From Pedobacter frigidisoli (GTDB lineage: Bacteria > Bacteroidota > Bacteroidia > Sphingobacteriales > Sphingobacteriaceae), in contig NZ_SJSN01000022.1 in the NCBI RefSeq assembly GCF_004331675.1, positions 1 through 58,313 of the forward strand: a stretch of 58,313 nt of DNA, written 5' to 3'. Under the pieces are notes generated by a model, which was given only the letters and a program-made list of their open reading frames with translations, was not told the DNA's origin and did no database searches. Below, one piece after another: positions 33,060-43,176 of the stretch; the first letter of the stretch is position 1, and the number at the start of each line of letters is the position of its first letter. The translations under genes and the position numbers were made by a program.

Positions 33060-33785
33060 ATGTTAAAAAAGCTCTTATTTATCGTTTTCATTTTTGCTGC
33101 ATTAGTTGGAAAAGCGCAAACAAACACTGCACTGCCTAAAAATAAAATTGATGAAAACTCAATCGTAAGGGGTGAGGATGGGATGGTTTATCCCTATGCT
33201 ATTTGGAAGAAATTAATGTCGACTGGCAAGTACGGTTTAAGAAGTCGGGGTACAAATACTGATAGTGGAAACCCAGAATATTTAGTTTATGAACTATCTG
33301 CTGAACAAAAAGCTACTTATTTTGCTAGAATGGCGAAACCTAGAATTAGCGATTCGTTCAAGGAAAACGATGATTTTAAGGGTTTTAAAGCAACAGATAT
33401 GAACGGCAACAAGTTCGATCTGCGGGAAGCCAGGGGAAAGGTTATTGTGCTCAATTTTTGGTTCATTAACTGTCCGCCATGCAGGCAAGAAATTCCGCAA
33501 TTAAATGAGCTGGTTGCAGAATATAAAAATAATCCAGATGTGATTTTTCTCGCCATTGCAACTGATGAAAAGTACGATCTTAAGAACTTTCTCAAAACCA
33601 ATCCTTACAATTATAATATTATTGATGGAGGAAGTTACCTTGCAAGCAAATATGGCGTAAAGCTTTATCCAACCCATGCCATTATCGATAAAAATGGAAA
33701 GGTAAAATTTGGAACAGTTGGCCTAGCTTCCAATACAATTTACTGGATAAAAAAATCGATTGATGATTCTTTAGCGGCTAATTAA
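33060..33785 (+). CDS. secreted TlpA-like thioredoxin protein
   Basis: The 241-residue product has a signal peptide (MLKKLLFIVFIFAALVGKAQ), a linker domain of about 90 residues, then a thioredoxin fold with NFWFINCPPCRQEIPQLNEL, active-site Cys138 and Cys141, and the cis-Pro segment KLYPTHAIID. It is a periplasmic thiol-disulfide oxidoreductase of the TlpA/ResA type, typically a reductant for cytochrome c maturation or other thiols. Its 3' end overlaps the convergent glycosyltransferase gene by eight bases. Confidence 0.92.
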   Translation: MLKKLLFIVFIFAALVGKAQTNTALPKNKIDENSIVRGEDGMVYPYAIWKKLMSTGKYGLRSRGTNTDSGNPEYLVYELSAEQKATYFARMAKPRISDSFKENDDFKGFKATDMNGNKFDLREARGKVIVLNFWFINCPPCRQEIPQLNELVAEYKNNPDVIFLAIATDEKYDLKNFLKTNPYNYNIIDGGSYLASKYGVKLYPTHAIIDKNGKVKFGTVGLASNTIYWIKKSIDDSLAAN

Positions 33786-34791
33786 GCTTAGAAAAGTATT
33801 TTATTTTCTTGATAAAAAAGGCCCAAACCACGCTTTTGTTATAAACTCCAGCATGTTTAGTGTATGGTTTTTGAATAGCCGCTCTTTTCTTGTTGGTTTT
33901 AGCAATCGACTTAATAAAATGCCAATGGCCTTTACTTACCGCTAGTGTAAACTTAGGTTTGCCCGATAAAAGGAAATGCCACCAAGCGATAAAATCAATC
34001 CACATCCTAATGGTGATTCTAAAAATTGCATCACCTGCGGGAAGATTCTTCTGCATAATAATGAGGTTATTCCTAAAGTTTAAATAGGTTTTGAATGGGT
34101 TTTCTGTTTGTAAAGTTCCACCGCCGACATGATAAACCTCAGCCTCGGGGCAGAACATTATTTTATAATTCAGGTTTTTTAAGCGCCAACATAAATCTAT
34201 TTCCTCCATGTGAGCGAAAAGATCAGCATCTAATCCGCCAGTTTCGATCCAACATTTGCTTTTGATGAAGAAAGCCGCTCCACTTGCCCAAAAAACTTCT
34301 TTTTGTGCATTGTATTGGCCTTGATCAAACTCATAAACATTAAATAATCGTCCGCGGCAAAAAGGGTAGGCGTAAATATCCAAGTAACCACCAGCCGCAC
34401 CTGCATATTCAAATTGATTTTTATCGAGTTGCCATTTAATTTTAGGTTGCGCTGCTGCAATTTGTGCATCACTTTCCATTAAATCGATAACGGGTTGAAT
34501 CCAATTGGGCGTAACCTCCACATCAGAATTTAAAAGCACAAAATAATCTGCCTCTACACGTTCCAAAACCTTGTTGTATCCTCCGGCAAAACCATAATTC
34601 AAATCGTTTTTGATGATTTTAACGGTTGGAAAGTTTTTCTCTAGAAATGAGACAGAATCATCTGTAGAAGCGTTATCTCCAACAATTATTTGCAGGTTAT
34701 CATATTCAGAAAGTAATACTCCTGATAAAAATTGCTGTAAAAATGCCTTACCATTCCAGTTTAATATGACTACGGCTACTGAGGGACTCAT
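33778..34791 (-). CDS. glycosyltransferase family 2
   Basis: The 337-residue product begins with the GT-A motif VVILNWNGKAFLQQFL, followed by VGDNASTDDSVSFL and the metal-binding LLNSDVEV, as in rhamnosyltransferase-like GT2 enzymes that build surface polysaccharide. A late Lys-rich region could contact the membrane. Its gene follows the lipid A-type acyltransferase by five bases and is surely co-transcribed, which hints at lipopolysaccharide or glycolipid assembly. The sugar donor is unknown. Confidence 0.92.
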   Translation of the reverse strand: MSPSVAVVILNWNGKAFLQQFLSGVLLSEYDNLQIIVGDNASTDDSVSFLEKNFPTVKIIKNDLNYGFAGGYNKVLERVEADYFVLLNSDVEVTPNWIQPVIDLMESDAQIAAAQPKIKWQLDKNQFEYAGAAGGYLDIYAYPFCRGRLFNVYEFDQGQYNAQKEVFWASGAAFFIKSKCWIETGGLDADLFAHMEEIDLCWRLKNLNYKIMFCPEAEVYHVGGGTLQTENPFKTYLNFRNNLIIMQKNLPAGDAIFRITIRMWIDFIAWWHFLLSGKPKFTLAVSKGHWHFIKSIAKTNKKRAAIQKPYTKHAGVYNKSVVWAFFIKKIKYFSKLN

Positions 34792-34796
34792 TCGTG

Positions 34797-35678
34797 TTAT
34801 TCGGGTTTAAATTTCCAACGTTTATGGCTCCAAAGCCAATATTGTGGCTGTTCTTTAATAATATCTTCTAAAAATTTGAAATGCAGATTGGTGATTTCAA
34901 ATTCATTCATTTTTGATGGATCGAGGCACATCGGCAAAACCTCAACATGGTAATAACCTTTTTTAACAACCGTTACCTTGAAATAATAAATTGGTCGGTT
35001 GGTAGATTTTGCAATCTTCTCTACACCCAATAATGCAGCAGTAGGCTGGTGCAAAAAATCGACAAAATACTTCGTTTCTTCGCGTGTTGGCGATTGATCG
35101 CTGGCAAAACACAACAAAGTTGGTTCGTTTTTATAGGTTGCCATTCCTCGTAAGGTTTGGCGCATGGCGATAAAAATATTGCCGTAATTAGTTCTCAATT
35201 TGTTAAACCAAGCCTCGAAAATTTTGTTATTTATGGGTTTAAAAATCACCAATGTTTTAGCAGAAATGGCAGCTACGTTAATACCCAAGGCTAATGTTCC
35301 TAATTCCCAGTTGCCATAATGACCAGTACAAGCCAGAACACTTTCACCAGATTTAAAATGAACAGCTAATTGTTCCAAGCCTTTAAATTTAACACGTTGA
35401 AGTACTTCTTTTTCAGAAATGGTAGTAAGTTTAATGATTTCAAAAATCAATTCAGCCAGGTATCTGAAATATTTCTTTTCGATACTAATGATTTCGGAAG
35501 TAGATTTTTCTGGAAAAGAATGAGTGAGATTCTGCCTCACAACTTTTTTTCTATATCCAATTACGTAATAAAGCAGATAATATAGTAATCTTGCAAAAAA
35601 GAATAGCAAGGGCAGAGGCAACAGCGACAATAGGTATAAAAAAAATACGCCTAGATGCGCAATTCCTCTTTTAATCAT
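34797..35678 (-). CDS. lysophospholipid/lipid A acyltransferase, LpxL type
   Basis: The 293-residue product has an N-terminal membrane anchor (GVFFLYLLSLLPLPLLFFFA), the catalytic HYGNWE (His-x4-Glu), SDQSPTREE and a C-terminal HKRWKF segment, matching the LpxL/HtrB late acyltransferases that add secondary acyl chains to lipid A. Bacteroidota also use this family for other lipids. Operon partner of the glycosyltransferase downstream; divergent from the WbqC gene across 39 bases. Confidence 0.9.
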   Translation of the reverse strand: MIKRGIAHLGVFFLYLLSLLPLPLLFFFARLLYYLLYYVIGYRKKVVRQNLTHSFPEKSTSEIISIEKKYFRYLAELIFEIIKLTTISEKEVLQRVKFKGLEQLAVHFKSGESVLACTGHYGNWELGTLALGINVAAISAKTLVIFKPINNKIFEAWFNKLRTNYGNIFIAMRQTLRGMATYKNEPTLLCFASDQSPTREETKYFVDFLHQPTAALLGVEKIAKSTNRPIYYFKVTVVKKGYYHVEVLPMCLDPSKMNEFEITNLHFKFLEDIIKEQPQYWLWSHKRWKFKPE

Positions 35679-35717
35679 TATTTTTAAAACGTTTCAGCTA
35701 CAAACATAAATTTTCAA

Positions 35718-36329
35718 ATGCAAAATACAGCTATACTTCCTTTATTTTATCTTCCACCAGTTGGTTACTTTAGTCTATTGCAAAAGGTTAGTCCCGATTT
35801 TTTAATCGAGAAACAGGAACATTTGGTAAAGCAAACTTATAGGAATAGGGCATGTGTTTATTCTCCTAATGGAAAATTGGATATTACAGTTCCCATCATT
35901 AAGGGATCAAAAACGCACAGGAAAATGAAAGATGTTCGCATTAGCTATGATTTTAAATGGCAGCGGTTGCATTGGTTAAGCCTGGAAAGTTGTTACAGAA
36001 GTTCGGCCTATTTCGAATTTTATGAAGACGAATTATCAAGATTTTACAATGAAAAATTTGAATTCTTATTTGATTACAACCTAGAGCTGCTAGAATGGCT
36101 GGGTAAAAAATTGAAACTCAATATTGAGTTTAATGTAACAAGCGAATATTTTGATGATATAAAACCTGAATTAGATTATAGAGGGATAATGAACCCAAAA
36201 AAAACTGAAGATATTGTAAACAATAAACCATATTATCAGGTTTTTGAAGACAGACATCAATTTTTGCCCAACTTAAGCATTGTTGATTTGTTATTTAATC
36301 AAGGTCCGCAGGCTAGATTATATTTGTAA
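35718..36329 (+). CDS. WbqC family protein
   Basis: The 203-residue product begins ILPLFYLPPVGYFSLLQ, then KQTYRNRACVYSPNGKLDIT and FKWQRLHWLSLESCYRSSAYFE, the typical WbqC-family order. The family is linked to O-antigen and surface polysaccharide loci but has no firm biochemical role. No signal peptide, so cytosolic. The corA gene starts one base after its stop, so the two are translated from one message. Confidence 0.88.
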   Translation: MQNTAILPLFYLPPVGYFSLLQKVSPDFLIEKQEHLVKQTYRNRACVYSPNGKLDITVPIIKGSKTHRKMKDVRISYDFKWQRLHWLSLESCYRSSAYFEFYEDELSRFYNEKFEFLFDYNLELLEWLGKKLKLNIEFNVTSEYFDDIKPELDYRGIMNPKKTEDIVNNKPYYQVFEDRHQFLPNLSIVDLLFNQGPQARLYL

Positions 36330-36330
36330 A

Positions 36331-37452
36331 ATGGGAAAAAACAAGCCACGTGCACGTCATAAACATTATAAGGTACCAGAACCTGGAACTAGCCCGGGTT
36401 TATATGAAATTGATCAAGATGCTTTAAAACCTAAAATTGTTCTTCATACCTATAATGATAAAAGTTATAAGAAAGAGGAATTAAAGGATATTAATAACAT
36501 CGATAAGCTGGTTCAGAATAAGGATTTCAACTATTGGTTTGATATTAAGGGCTTGGCTGATCCCAATATTTTTGAAACTCTATACAATAAATTCGATATC
36601 AGTCGGCTTGTTCTGGAAGATATCACCAGTTCTTATCAACGCCCAAAACTGGATGAATACGATAACGACAAATATATTTTTGCAGTAAGCAGACACCTTT
36701 ATTTAAATGAGGATAACATCCTTACCAATGATCAGATCTCGTTTATTTTATCAGAAAGAACGTTAATAACCTTTCAAGAGACTTATGCCGATTGTTTTGA
36801 ACCCGTTAGGAAAAGGCTAGAAGTTGGCAAAGGAAATATCCGTATTGGTGGAAGCAGTTATTTAATGTACGCCATTATGGATGTGATTGTAGATAATTAT
36901 TTTTCGCTTTTAAATTTCTGGGGAGAAGAATTGGATGCGATTGAAGATCGTTTATTTGATAATCCTGATAAGCGGATCATGTTTGATACACAAGCCATTA
37001 AGCGATCTTTGATTACCATTAGAAAAGTAGCTTGGCCTGAGCGTGATAAACTTAACGATATTATTCGTACGGATAGTGCTCTGATTTCAGATCTGACTAA
37101 AACCTACATGAAAGATGCTTACGATCATTGCATCCAGATTATTGATTTTATTGAATCACTGAAAGAAATTGCATCAGCCAATATAGATATGAATCTCTCC
37201 ATCATTAGCAATAGAATGAATGAGATTATGAAAGTGCTCACCATTATTTCATCCATATTTATTCCATTAACCTTTATTGCTGGTATCTACGGGATGAATT
37301 TCAGTCGTGAAGATCCGGTTACTGGAAAAGTTTTACCAGATAATATGCCCGAGCTTTACAGTCCGCATGGCTATATGTGGACTTGGATTGTGATGGCGGT
37401 AATAGCGGTTCTTCAGGTAATTTATTTCTGGCGCAGAGGTTGGTTTAAATAA
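36331..37452 (+). CDS. corA: CorA-family magnesium/cobalt transporter
   Basis: The ATG at 36331 gives 373 residues starting MGKNKPRARHKHYKVPE. The large soluble N-terminal domain and long helix are followed by two C-terminal helices with the signature Gly-Met-Asn at 321-323 (IYGMNFSRE) in the loop between them. It forms a homopentameric Mg2+ channel in the inner membrane. It lies between WbqC and a second Mg2+ transporter, mgtE. Confidence 0.95.
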   Translation: MGKNKPRARHKHYKVPEPGTSPGLYEIDQDALKPKIVLHTYNDKSYKKEELKDINNIDKLVQNKDFNYWFDIKGLADPNIFETLYNKFDISRLVLEDITSSYQRPKLDEYDNDKYIFAVSRHLYLNEDNILTNDQISFILSERTLITFQETYADCFEPVRKRLEVGKGNIRIGGSSYLMYAIMDVIVDNYFSLLNFWGEELDAIEDRLFDNPDKRIMFDTQAIKRSLITIRKVAWPERDKLNDIIRTDSALISDLTKTYMKDAYDHCIQIIDFIESLKEIASANIDMNLSIISNRMNEIMKVLTIISSIFIPLTFIAGIYGMNFSREDPVTGKVLPDNMPELYSPHGYMWTWIVMAVIAVLQVIYFWRRGWFK

Positions 37453-37528
37453 GGATAAATTGCGTTTAAAAATTTTCAACTGCATTTAATATTAGTAGCT
37501 TTAGAAAGTTTTATGGTTAGGTAATTAG

Positions 37529-38878
37529 ATGCAGTCATTCGAGATAGATAAAAGCGATGTACTAAAGGTTAAAAATGCAATTTTAGCTGGTGATGAAACT
37601 TTAAAAGAGGTTTTAGCAGATTATCATGCTTCAGAAATTGCAAAACTTTTCGAGCGTTTAGATAAGTCTGAACAACAGCACATTATCAATCTTCTTCCTA
37701 CGGAAGTTGCTTCAGAAATTATTTCTGAGATGCATGAAGAATCCCATCCAGAGGATTTATTATTTAAACTCCACCCCGATAAGCGTACAGAAATTGTTGA
37801 AGAACTCGATTATGATGACGCAACTGATATTATTTCGCAGTTAGAAGATCATGAGCAAAACGAAATTCTAGAAAATCTCGATGCAGAAGACGCTTCAGAA
37901 ATTAGAAACCTTTTAACCTACGACGAGAAAACCGCCGGTGGTTTAATGAACACGGAATTAATCTGTGTAAACATTAATCTTACTAAAAAGGATGCTATTG
38001 ATGAGATTATCCGCCAGAGCGAGGAAATGGAAGAATTTTACACCATTTACGTAGTAGATGATGATAAAATTTTCAAAGGAATTGTTTCACTAAAAGATAT
38101 TATCAAGGCGAAACACAATGCACAAATTACCGAATTGGTAAAAATGGATGCTGTTTATGTTCATCCAAATACCGATCAGGAAGAAGTAGCGAATCTAATT
38201 TCTCAATATAATTTAACTAGTATTCCAGTAATCGATGATCACCAAAAATTATTAGGTCGAGTAACATTTGATGATGTTATTGATGTAATGGAAGCGGAAA
38301 GTACCGAAGATATCTTAAAAATTTCTGGGGTTTCTGAAGATGAGGAATTAAGTGGTAATTGGGTCGAGGCTGTAAAATCTCGGCTTCCTTGGTTAATTAT
38401 CAATCTTGGCACTGCGTTTTTAGCTTCATCGGTAGTTCGCTATTTTGATCCAACTATAAAACTTATTCCATCATTAGCGGCCTACATGACAATTATTGCC
38501 GGAATGGGCGGAAATGCTGCAACACAAGCACTTGCGGTTACTGTCCGACGGATTTCTTTATATGACTTAAGTGATAACCAAGCATACCGAACGGTGCTGA
38601 AAGAATTTACTGTGGGATTAATTAATGGTGCGGCAAATGGTTTAATCGTATTTATTTTTGCTTTCTTTTTTGATGGAAACCCCATGTTAGGTTTGGTTAT
38701 CTTCTTGGCTATGACGGGGAATCTCGTTATTGCTGGCATTACCGGTGCCGGAATTCCTTTAATTCTGAAACGTGTAGGTATCGATCCAGCCATTGCATCC
38801 TCTATTATTATTACTACTTTTACCGATGTTTTTGGCTTCCTTTTAATTTTAGGATTGGCCAGTAAACTATTACTATAG
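37529..38878 (+). CDS. mgtE: MgtE-family magnesium transporter
   Basis: The 449-residue product has the MgtE order: an acidic helical N domain (residues 1-130, with repeated LDAEDA-type turns), two CBS domains (about 135-255), a plug helix, and five membrane helices with PSLAAYMTIIAGMGGNAATQ. It is a dimeric Mg2+ channel gated by cytosolic Mg2+. It follows corA by 76 bases on the same strand, which may place both in one magnesium operon. bioB follows 20 bases later. Confidence 0.95.
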   Translation: MQSFEIDKSDVLKVKNAILAGDETLKEVLADYHASEIAKLFERLDKSEQQHIINLLPTEVASEIISEMHEESHPEDLLFKLHPDKRTEIVEELDYDDATDIISQLEDHEQNEILENLDAEDASEIRNLLTYDEKTAGGLMNTELICVNINLTKKDAIDEIIRQSEEMEEFYTIYVVDDDKIFKGIVSLKDIIKAKHNAQITELVKMDAVYVHPNTDQEEVANLISQYNLTSIPVIDDHQKLLGRVTFDDVIDVMEAESTEDILKISGVSEDEELSGNWVEAVKSRLPWLIINLGTAFLASSVVRYFDPTIKLIPSLAAYMTIIAGMGGNAATQALAVTVRRISLYDLSDNQAYRTVLKEFTVGLINGAANGLIVFIFAFFFDGNPMLGLVIFLAMTGNLVIAGITGAGIPLILKRVGIDPAIASSIIITTFTDVFGFLLILGLASKLLL

Positions 38879-38898
38879 AACAAAAAATCCTGATCCCG

Positions 38899-39900
38899 AT
38901 GCAAACAACAAGACACGATTGGAGCAAAGAAGAAATATTTGAAATTTATAACAGACCATTTTTAGATTTGGTTTATGAGGCCGCAAGCATCCACAGAGAA
39001 AACAAAGATTATAATGAAGTTCAGGTAAGTTCATTAATCTCGATTAAAACTGGCGGCTGTGCCGAAGATTGTTCATACTGCCCACAAGCGGCTCGTTACC
39101 ACACAGAATTAGAGGTTCAACCGCTTATGCAAGTTAGCCAAGTGGTTAATGCCGCTGTTAAGGCAAAAGAGGGTGGCGCATCTCGCTTATGTATGGGTGC
39201 AGCTTGGAGAGAAGTTCGCGATAATCGCGATTTCGATCGCGTTATTGAAATGGTTAAAGCCGTTAACGACATGGATATGGAAGTTTGCTGTACTTTAGGT
39301 ATGCTTACAGAAAACCAGGCACAACGTTTAGCTGATGCAGGATTATATGCTTACAATCATAATATAGATACTTCTGAGGATGATTACAAACGCATTATTT
39401 CTACGAGAACTTTTGATGATCGCTTAAATACCATTAAAAATGTACGTAAGGCAAAATTAACTGTTTGTAGCGGCGGAATTATTGGTTTAGGTGAAACTGT
39501 TGAAGATCGTGTTTCGATGTTACAGACTTTATCTAACATGGAAAAACACCCTGAATCAGTTCCTGTTAATGCTTTAGTTCCTGTTAAGGGTACGCCATTG
39601 GAAGATCAACCTCGTGTTCCGATTTGGGATATGGTGAGGATGATTGCTACCGCTCGTATTGTAATGCCGAATTCGGTCGTGCGCTTATCAGCTGGAAGAA
39701 ATGAAATGAGTACTTTAGAACAGGCGTTTTGCTTTATGGCAGGAGCAAGCTCTATTTTTGCTGGAGATAAATTATTAACTACACCAAATCCAGCTTTTGT
39801 GGATGATATGGCCATGTTTGAGTTATTAGGACTTAAAACTAGAGATGCTTTTAAAAACGGCAGACCAGCGAATACTAGAATTGAACAAGAAGCTGTATAG
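38899..39900 (+). CDS. bioB: biotin synthase
   Basis: The 333-residue radical SAM enzyme has the cluster motif Cys54-x3-Cys58-x2-Cys61 (GCAEDCSYCPQ), the QAARYHTELE segment and a TLGMLTENQAQRLADAGLYA region typical of BioB, plus the Asn and Arg residues for the second iron-sulfur cluster in the C-terminal half. It inserts sulfur into dethiobiotin. No other biotin gene is nearby. The terminator at 39917 closes this message. Confidence 0.96.
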   Translation: MQTTRHDWSKEEIFEIYNRPFLDLVYEAASIHRENKDYNEVQVSSLISIKTGGCAEDCSYCPQAARYHTELEVQPLMQVSQVVNAAVKAKEGGASRLCMGAAWREVRDNRDFDRVIEMVKAVNDMDMEVCCTLGMLTENQAQRLADAGLYAYNHNIDTSEDDYKRIISTRTFDDRLNTIKNVRKAKLTVCSGGIIGLGETVEDRVSMLQTLSNMEKHPESVPVNALVPVKGTPLEDQPRVPIWDMVRMIATARIVMPNSVVRLSAGRNEMSTLEQAFCFMAGASSIFAGDKLLTTPNPAFVDDMAMFELLGLKTRDAFKNGRPANTRIEQEAV

Positions 39901-39916
39901 CTAAAAATTTAAGCAT

Positions 39917-39944
39917 AAAAAAAGCGGCATTTGCCGCTTTTTTT
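39917..39944. terminator. bidirectional terminator after bioB
   Basis: AAAAAAGCGGCA and TGCCGCTTTTTT flank a short TT loop, with A and T runs on either side. It lies between the convergent bioB and Ohr-like genes. Confidence 0.93.
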
Positions 39945-39959
39945 GTTGTATAAAGTATT

Positions 39960-40370
39960 CTAAACTGCTGTAACCCTAACATCAATATTTCCTTTTACGG
40001 CTTTTGAATAAGGGCAGGCTCTGTGTGCTTTATCGGCTATCGATTGTGCTTCCTCATGCGAAATACCTGGTATGTGCACATCCAAATCAGCAGATAATGC
40101 AAATGAGTTTCCATCCTTGTTAAAAGATACCAAAACTTTCACATTTGCCTCACTTACATCTACGCCCTCACGTTCAGCAATAGAACCTAGTGCGCCTAAA
40201 TAACATGGACCCCAAGCTGCTGCGAATAATTCTTCAGGATTGGTAGCTCCACCTTGTCCACCTAATTCTTTCGGTTTCCTAAGTTCAAAATCTAAAATCC
40301 CATCACTAGATTTAATGTGTCCGTCTCTTCCTCCAGTAGCTGTAACTTCAGCTGTATATAGCTTTTCCAT
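39960..40370 (-). CDS. organic hydroperoxide resistance protein (Ohr/OsmC family)
   Basis: The 136-residue product has two conserved redox cysteines, Cys56 (AAWGPCYLGAL) and Cys119 (AHRACPYSKA), in the Ohr arrangement, plus GGQGGATNPEELFAA, the Ohr-type loop. It reduces organic hydroperoxides with thiols as a cytosolic dimer. No MarR-type OhrR regulator is adjacent. Confidence 0.9.
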   Translation of the reverse strand: MEKLYTAEVTATGGRDGHIKSSDGILDFELRKPKELGGQGGATNPEELFAAAWGPCYLGALGSIAEREGVDVSEANVKVLVSFNKDGNSFALSADLDVHIPGISHEEAQSIADKAHRACPYSKAVKGNIDVRVTAV

Positions 40371-40761
40371 AATATTTTAAGTTTTTAATACAGTATTAAC
40401 AATCTGCTGATGGCTTTGTTTTGTATGATAAATTTGTCGTATAAGATTGAAATAGCATAACCTGAATCGTTTTAGGTAAAAGAATAATAGACTTGGTAAA
40501 AAAAACAAAGATCCTAATCAAGCTATTATTTAGCAATGATCGTATTATCTTAAAAGGCAAATTGGCGCTGAAAAGTATATATATATTTAGTAATCAATAA
40601 CTTATAAGGAGGTATCATTAATGCATCAACTGATTAATCATTTCTAGATACTCATTTATAATTAAACATTCGTGTAAAAAACAGTTCATCCATCTTGACA
40701 GTACAACTGTGGATATACTAAAACAATATTTTTACATCATAACTGTTTAAATCGTCCCCCG
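40371..40761. other. 391-base gap before the type IX secretion operon
   Basis: Very AT-rich, with no long frame. It contains AAGGAGGT at 40607-40614, a strong Shine-Dalgarno sequence unusual for Bacteroidota, followed after seven bases by an eight-codon frame (MHQLINHF) ending at 40647; whether this is a leader peptide is unclear. An ACAGTT...AACTGT pair lies around 40681-40709. No confident promoter was found. Confidence 0.4.
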
Positions 40762-43176
40762 TTGATAAATAGATTGTTTTTGATGCTGCTAATAGCCAGT
40801 TTTGCTATGCCATCGATTTTGTACGCTCAATCCTGCCCGGAGAATATCGGTTTTGAAAATGGAAATTTTCAGAACTGGAAGATATCTAATGGTGTGACTA
40901 CCATTTCGAACAACAAAAACATTGTTACCACCAACGAAATCGCCAACCCAGCTTATGGTAGGCACACCGTAATTAGCGACAAAAACTTAACCGATCCTTA
41001 TGGTGGCTTTGCTTTAGTTCCAGCATCAGGTGGCAATTTCTCTGTAAAACTTGGTAATAACGGAACTGGTGCTCAGGTGGATGGTATTTCTTACTTAATC
41101 AATATTCCTACAAATAGACCAGAATTTACGCTTACCTATCAATACGCGGTTGTTTTAGAAGATCCAAATCACTTACCAAATGAGCAGCCTCGATTTATTG
41201 CCCGAGTAAAGGATTTAGAGAAAAATGAATACATTCCCTGTGCATCATTCGAATATATAGCCACATCATCACTCCCAGGTTTCAAGAAATCGAAGTCAAA
41301 TGCAACGGTTATCTATAAAGAATGGTCACCAGTCACCATTAACTTATCTGGTTATCAAGGCAAACAATTATTAATAGAGTTTATTAGTGCAGATTGTACG
41401 TTGGGAGGGCATTTTGGTTATGCTTATGTAGATGTAAATAACTTATGTGGAGATCTTATAATCGGCAATACTTATTGTAAAAGTACTGCTCAGCTCAATA
41501 TTTCTGGCCCAAGTGGTTTCCAGAATTACAATTGGTTTAATGAAGATAGATCTGTGAAATATGGCTCTGGCCAGTCAATTGTAATTAAACCTACACCAGC
41601 AGAAAGTTCGAAAGTTATTTTAGATTTAACTCCATATTCTGGATTTGGTTGCCCCAGTTCGATTAGTGCCATCGTTCATAGCGTAGATTACCAAGTCCAG
41701 GTTTTGGAGAAAAATTTGGTTTGTCAAAACACAGAAATTGATTTAACAAGTACTGAATATATTTTAAACAAATCTGCTGAGTTTACTTATCTAATTTATG
41801 AGGATAAAGATTTAACCAAACAGTTAAATGGACCGATAAGAATAAGCGGCAATACAAAATATTATATTAAGGCAACCAATTATAAGGGATGCGAGAGTTT
41901 TGCTACCATCGATATTTCGGTTTTCGATCTTACGAATGTAACCGTTAAAAATCCGGAAGTTGCCTGCTATAATGAATTTATTGATATCACAAAAGATGAA
42001 CTTTATTCTGATTTAACAAGTGTTGCGAGAAGTTATTACACTGATATAAATGCGACTCAAATCTTGGCTGATCCTAAAAACATTAAAGTTTCGGCCAAAT
42101 ATTTCGTGAAACTGAGTAATAATTATGGCTGTAATAAGATTCTTCCTATTGATGTTGTTATCAATCCCAAACCAATTTTAAAAATTACTGATCCTGCTGC
42201 AGTTTGTTTTCCTGCCAAAGTTGATATTACGGCAAATCATAATTTTGCTGGTAGCGATGCATCCTTTACTTATGCCTTTTATGAAGATCAAGCTTTAACT
42301 AAGTCTGTTATCGATCCTAAAAATATCGAAAAAAGCGCTACTTATTCCGTTAAAGCAACAAATAACCTAGGATGTGCTGTATCTGGCCAGATTAATGTCG
42401 TTGTAAATGAACTACCGGTTTTAGCTGTAAAGGATCCCAGTGCGGTTTGTTATCCAGAAAAGGTAGATATCACTTCATTAGCATTATACCAAGGTTCATC
42501 AGCAAATATTAGTTATACTTTCTTTTATGATCAGGATTTAACGAACAAAATTGTTTATCCAAAAGCTATTAATCAAACAGGAACCTATTATGTAAAAGCA
42601 ACGAATTCTACTGGCTGTTTCGTTGTTGGAAAAATTAACGTGGTGGTAAATTCACTTCCCACAATTGTGTTAAACAAGCCAAATCCTATTTTTGATTACA
42701 ACTTTATAGATCTTACTTCAGCAAAGATTATCAAAGGGAGCAAGAGTTTTGTAAAAGCCAGTTATTTTGAAGATGCAGCTTTAACAAGGCCAATTGCTAA
42801 TCCAACCAAAATAAACAAGGCTGGTGTGTATTATATTTCTTTACAAAACGACAAAGGCTGTTCAGTATCAGCCTCAATTGAATTAAATATTTTACCACAA
42901 CCAAAAATTATCGTTCCAACAGCATTCACGCCTCATAAAGAAACCAATAATCGATTATATCCATTTTTGGTTAGCATCCAAAAGTTAACCAGTTTTAAGG
43001 TTTTTAATAAATGGGGAATTCTGGTTTATCAAACCGATGCCTTGGCAAATGGCGGTTGGGATGGTCAATTTAAGAGCAAAATGCAACCCTTGGAAACCTT
43101 TTCTTGGTTTGCCGAGGGCATCGATACGTTTGGAGGTAAATATCAATCAACAGGAAAAACCATACTGATACTGTAA
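40762..43176 (+). CDS. large secreted protein with gliding-motility (T9SS type B) C-terminal domain
   Basis: The product (804 residues from the TTG at 40762, which gives a better signal peptide than the ATG at 40783) has a leader ending ILYAQ, an N-terminal domain of about 220 residues, five repeats of about 80 residues starting near 311, 392, 471, 553 and 634 (pattern VKDPSAVCYPEKVDIT, then a KATN-x-x-G-C motif), and a C-terminal domain beginning IIVPTAFTPHKETNN and containing KVFNKWGILVYQT and GGWDGQFK. This last domain (CHU_C/gliding-motility type) directs secretion by the type IX system. Likely a surface adhesin. The next gene, PorP/SprF, overlaps its stop as TAATG. Confidence 0.9.
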   Translation: MINRLFLMLLIASFAMPSILYAQSCPENIGFENGNFQNWKISNGVTTISNNKNIVTTNEIANPAYGRHTVISDKNLTDPYGGFALVPASGGNFSVKLGNNGTGAQVDGISYLINIPTNRPEFTLTYQYAVVLEDPNHLPNEQPRFIARVKDLEKNEYIPCASFEYIATSSLPGFKKSKSNATVIYKEWSPVTINLSGYQGKQLLIEFISADCTLGGHFGYAYVDVNNLCGDLIIGNTYCKSTAQLNISGPSGFQNYNWFNEDRSVKYGSGQSIVIKPTPAESSKVILDLTPYSGFGCPSSISAIVHSVDYQVQVLEKNLVCQNTEIDLTSTEYILNKSAEFTYLIYEDKDLTKQLNGPIRISGNTKYYIKATNYKGCESFATIDISVFDLTNVTVKNPEVACYNEFIDITKDELYSDLTSVARSYYTDINATQILADPKNIKVSAKYFVKLSNNYGCNKILPIDVVINPKPILKITDPAAVCFPAKVDITANHNFAGSDASFTYAFYEDQALTKSVIDPKNIEKSATYSVKATNNLGCAVSGQINVVVNELPVLAVKDPSAVCYPEKVDITSLALYQGSSANISYTFFYDQDLTNKIVYPKAINQTGTYYVKATNSTGCFVVGKINVVVNSLPTIVLNKPNPIFDYNFIDLTSAKIIKGSKSFVKASYFEDAALTRPIANPTKINKAGVYYISLQNDKGCSVSASIELNILPQPKIIVPTAFTPHKETNNRLYPFLVSIQKLTSFKVFNKWGILVYQTDALANGGWDGQFKSKMQPLETFSWFAEGIDTFGGKYQSTGKTILIL

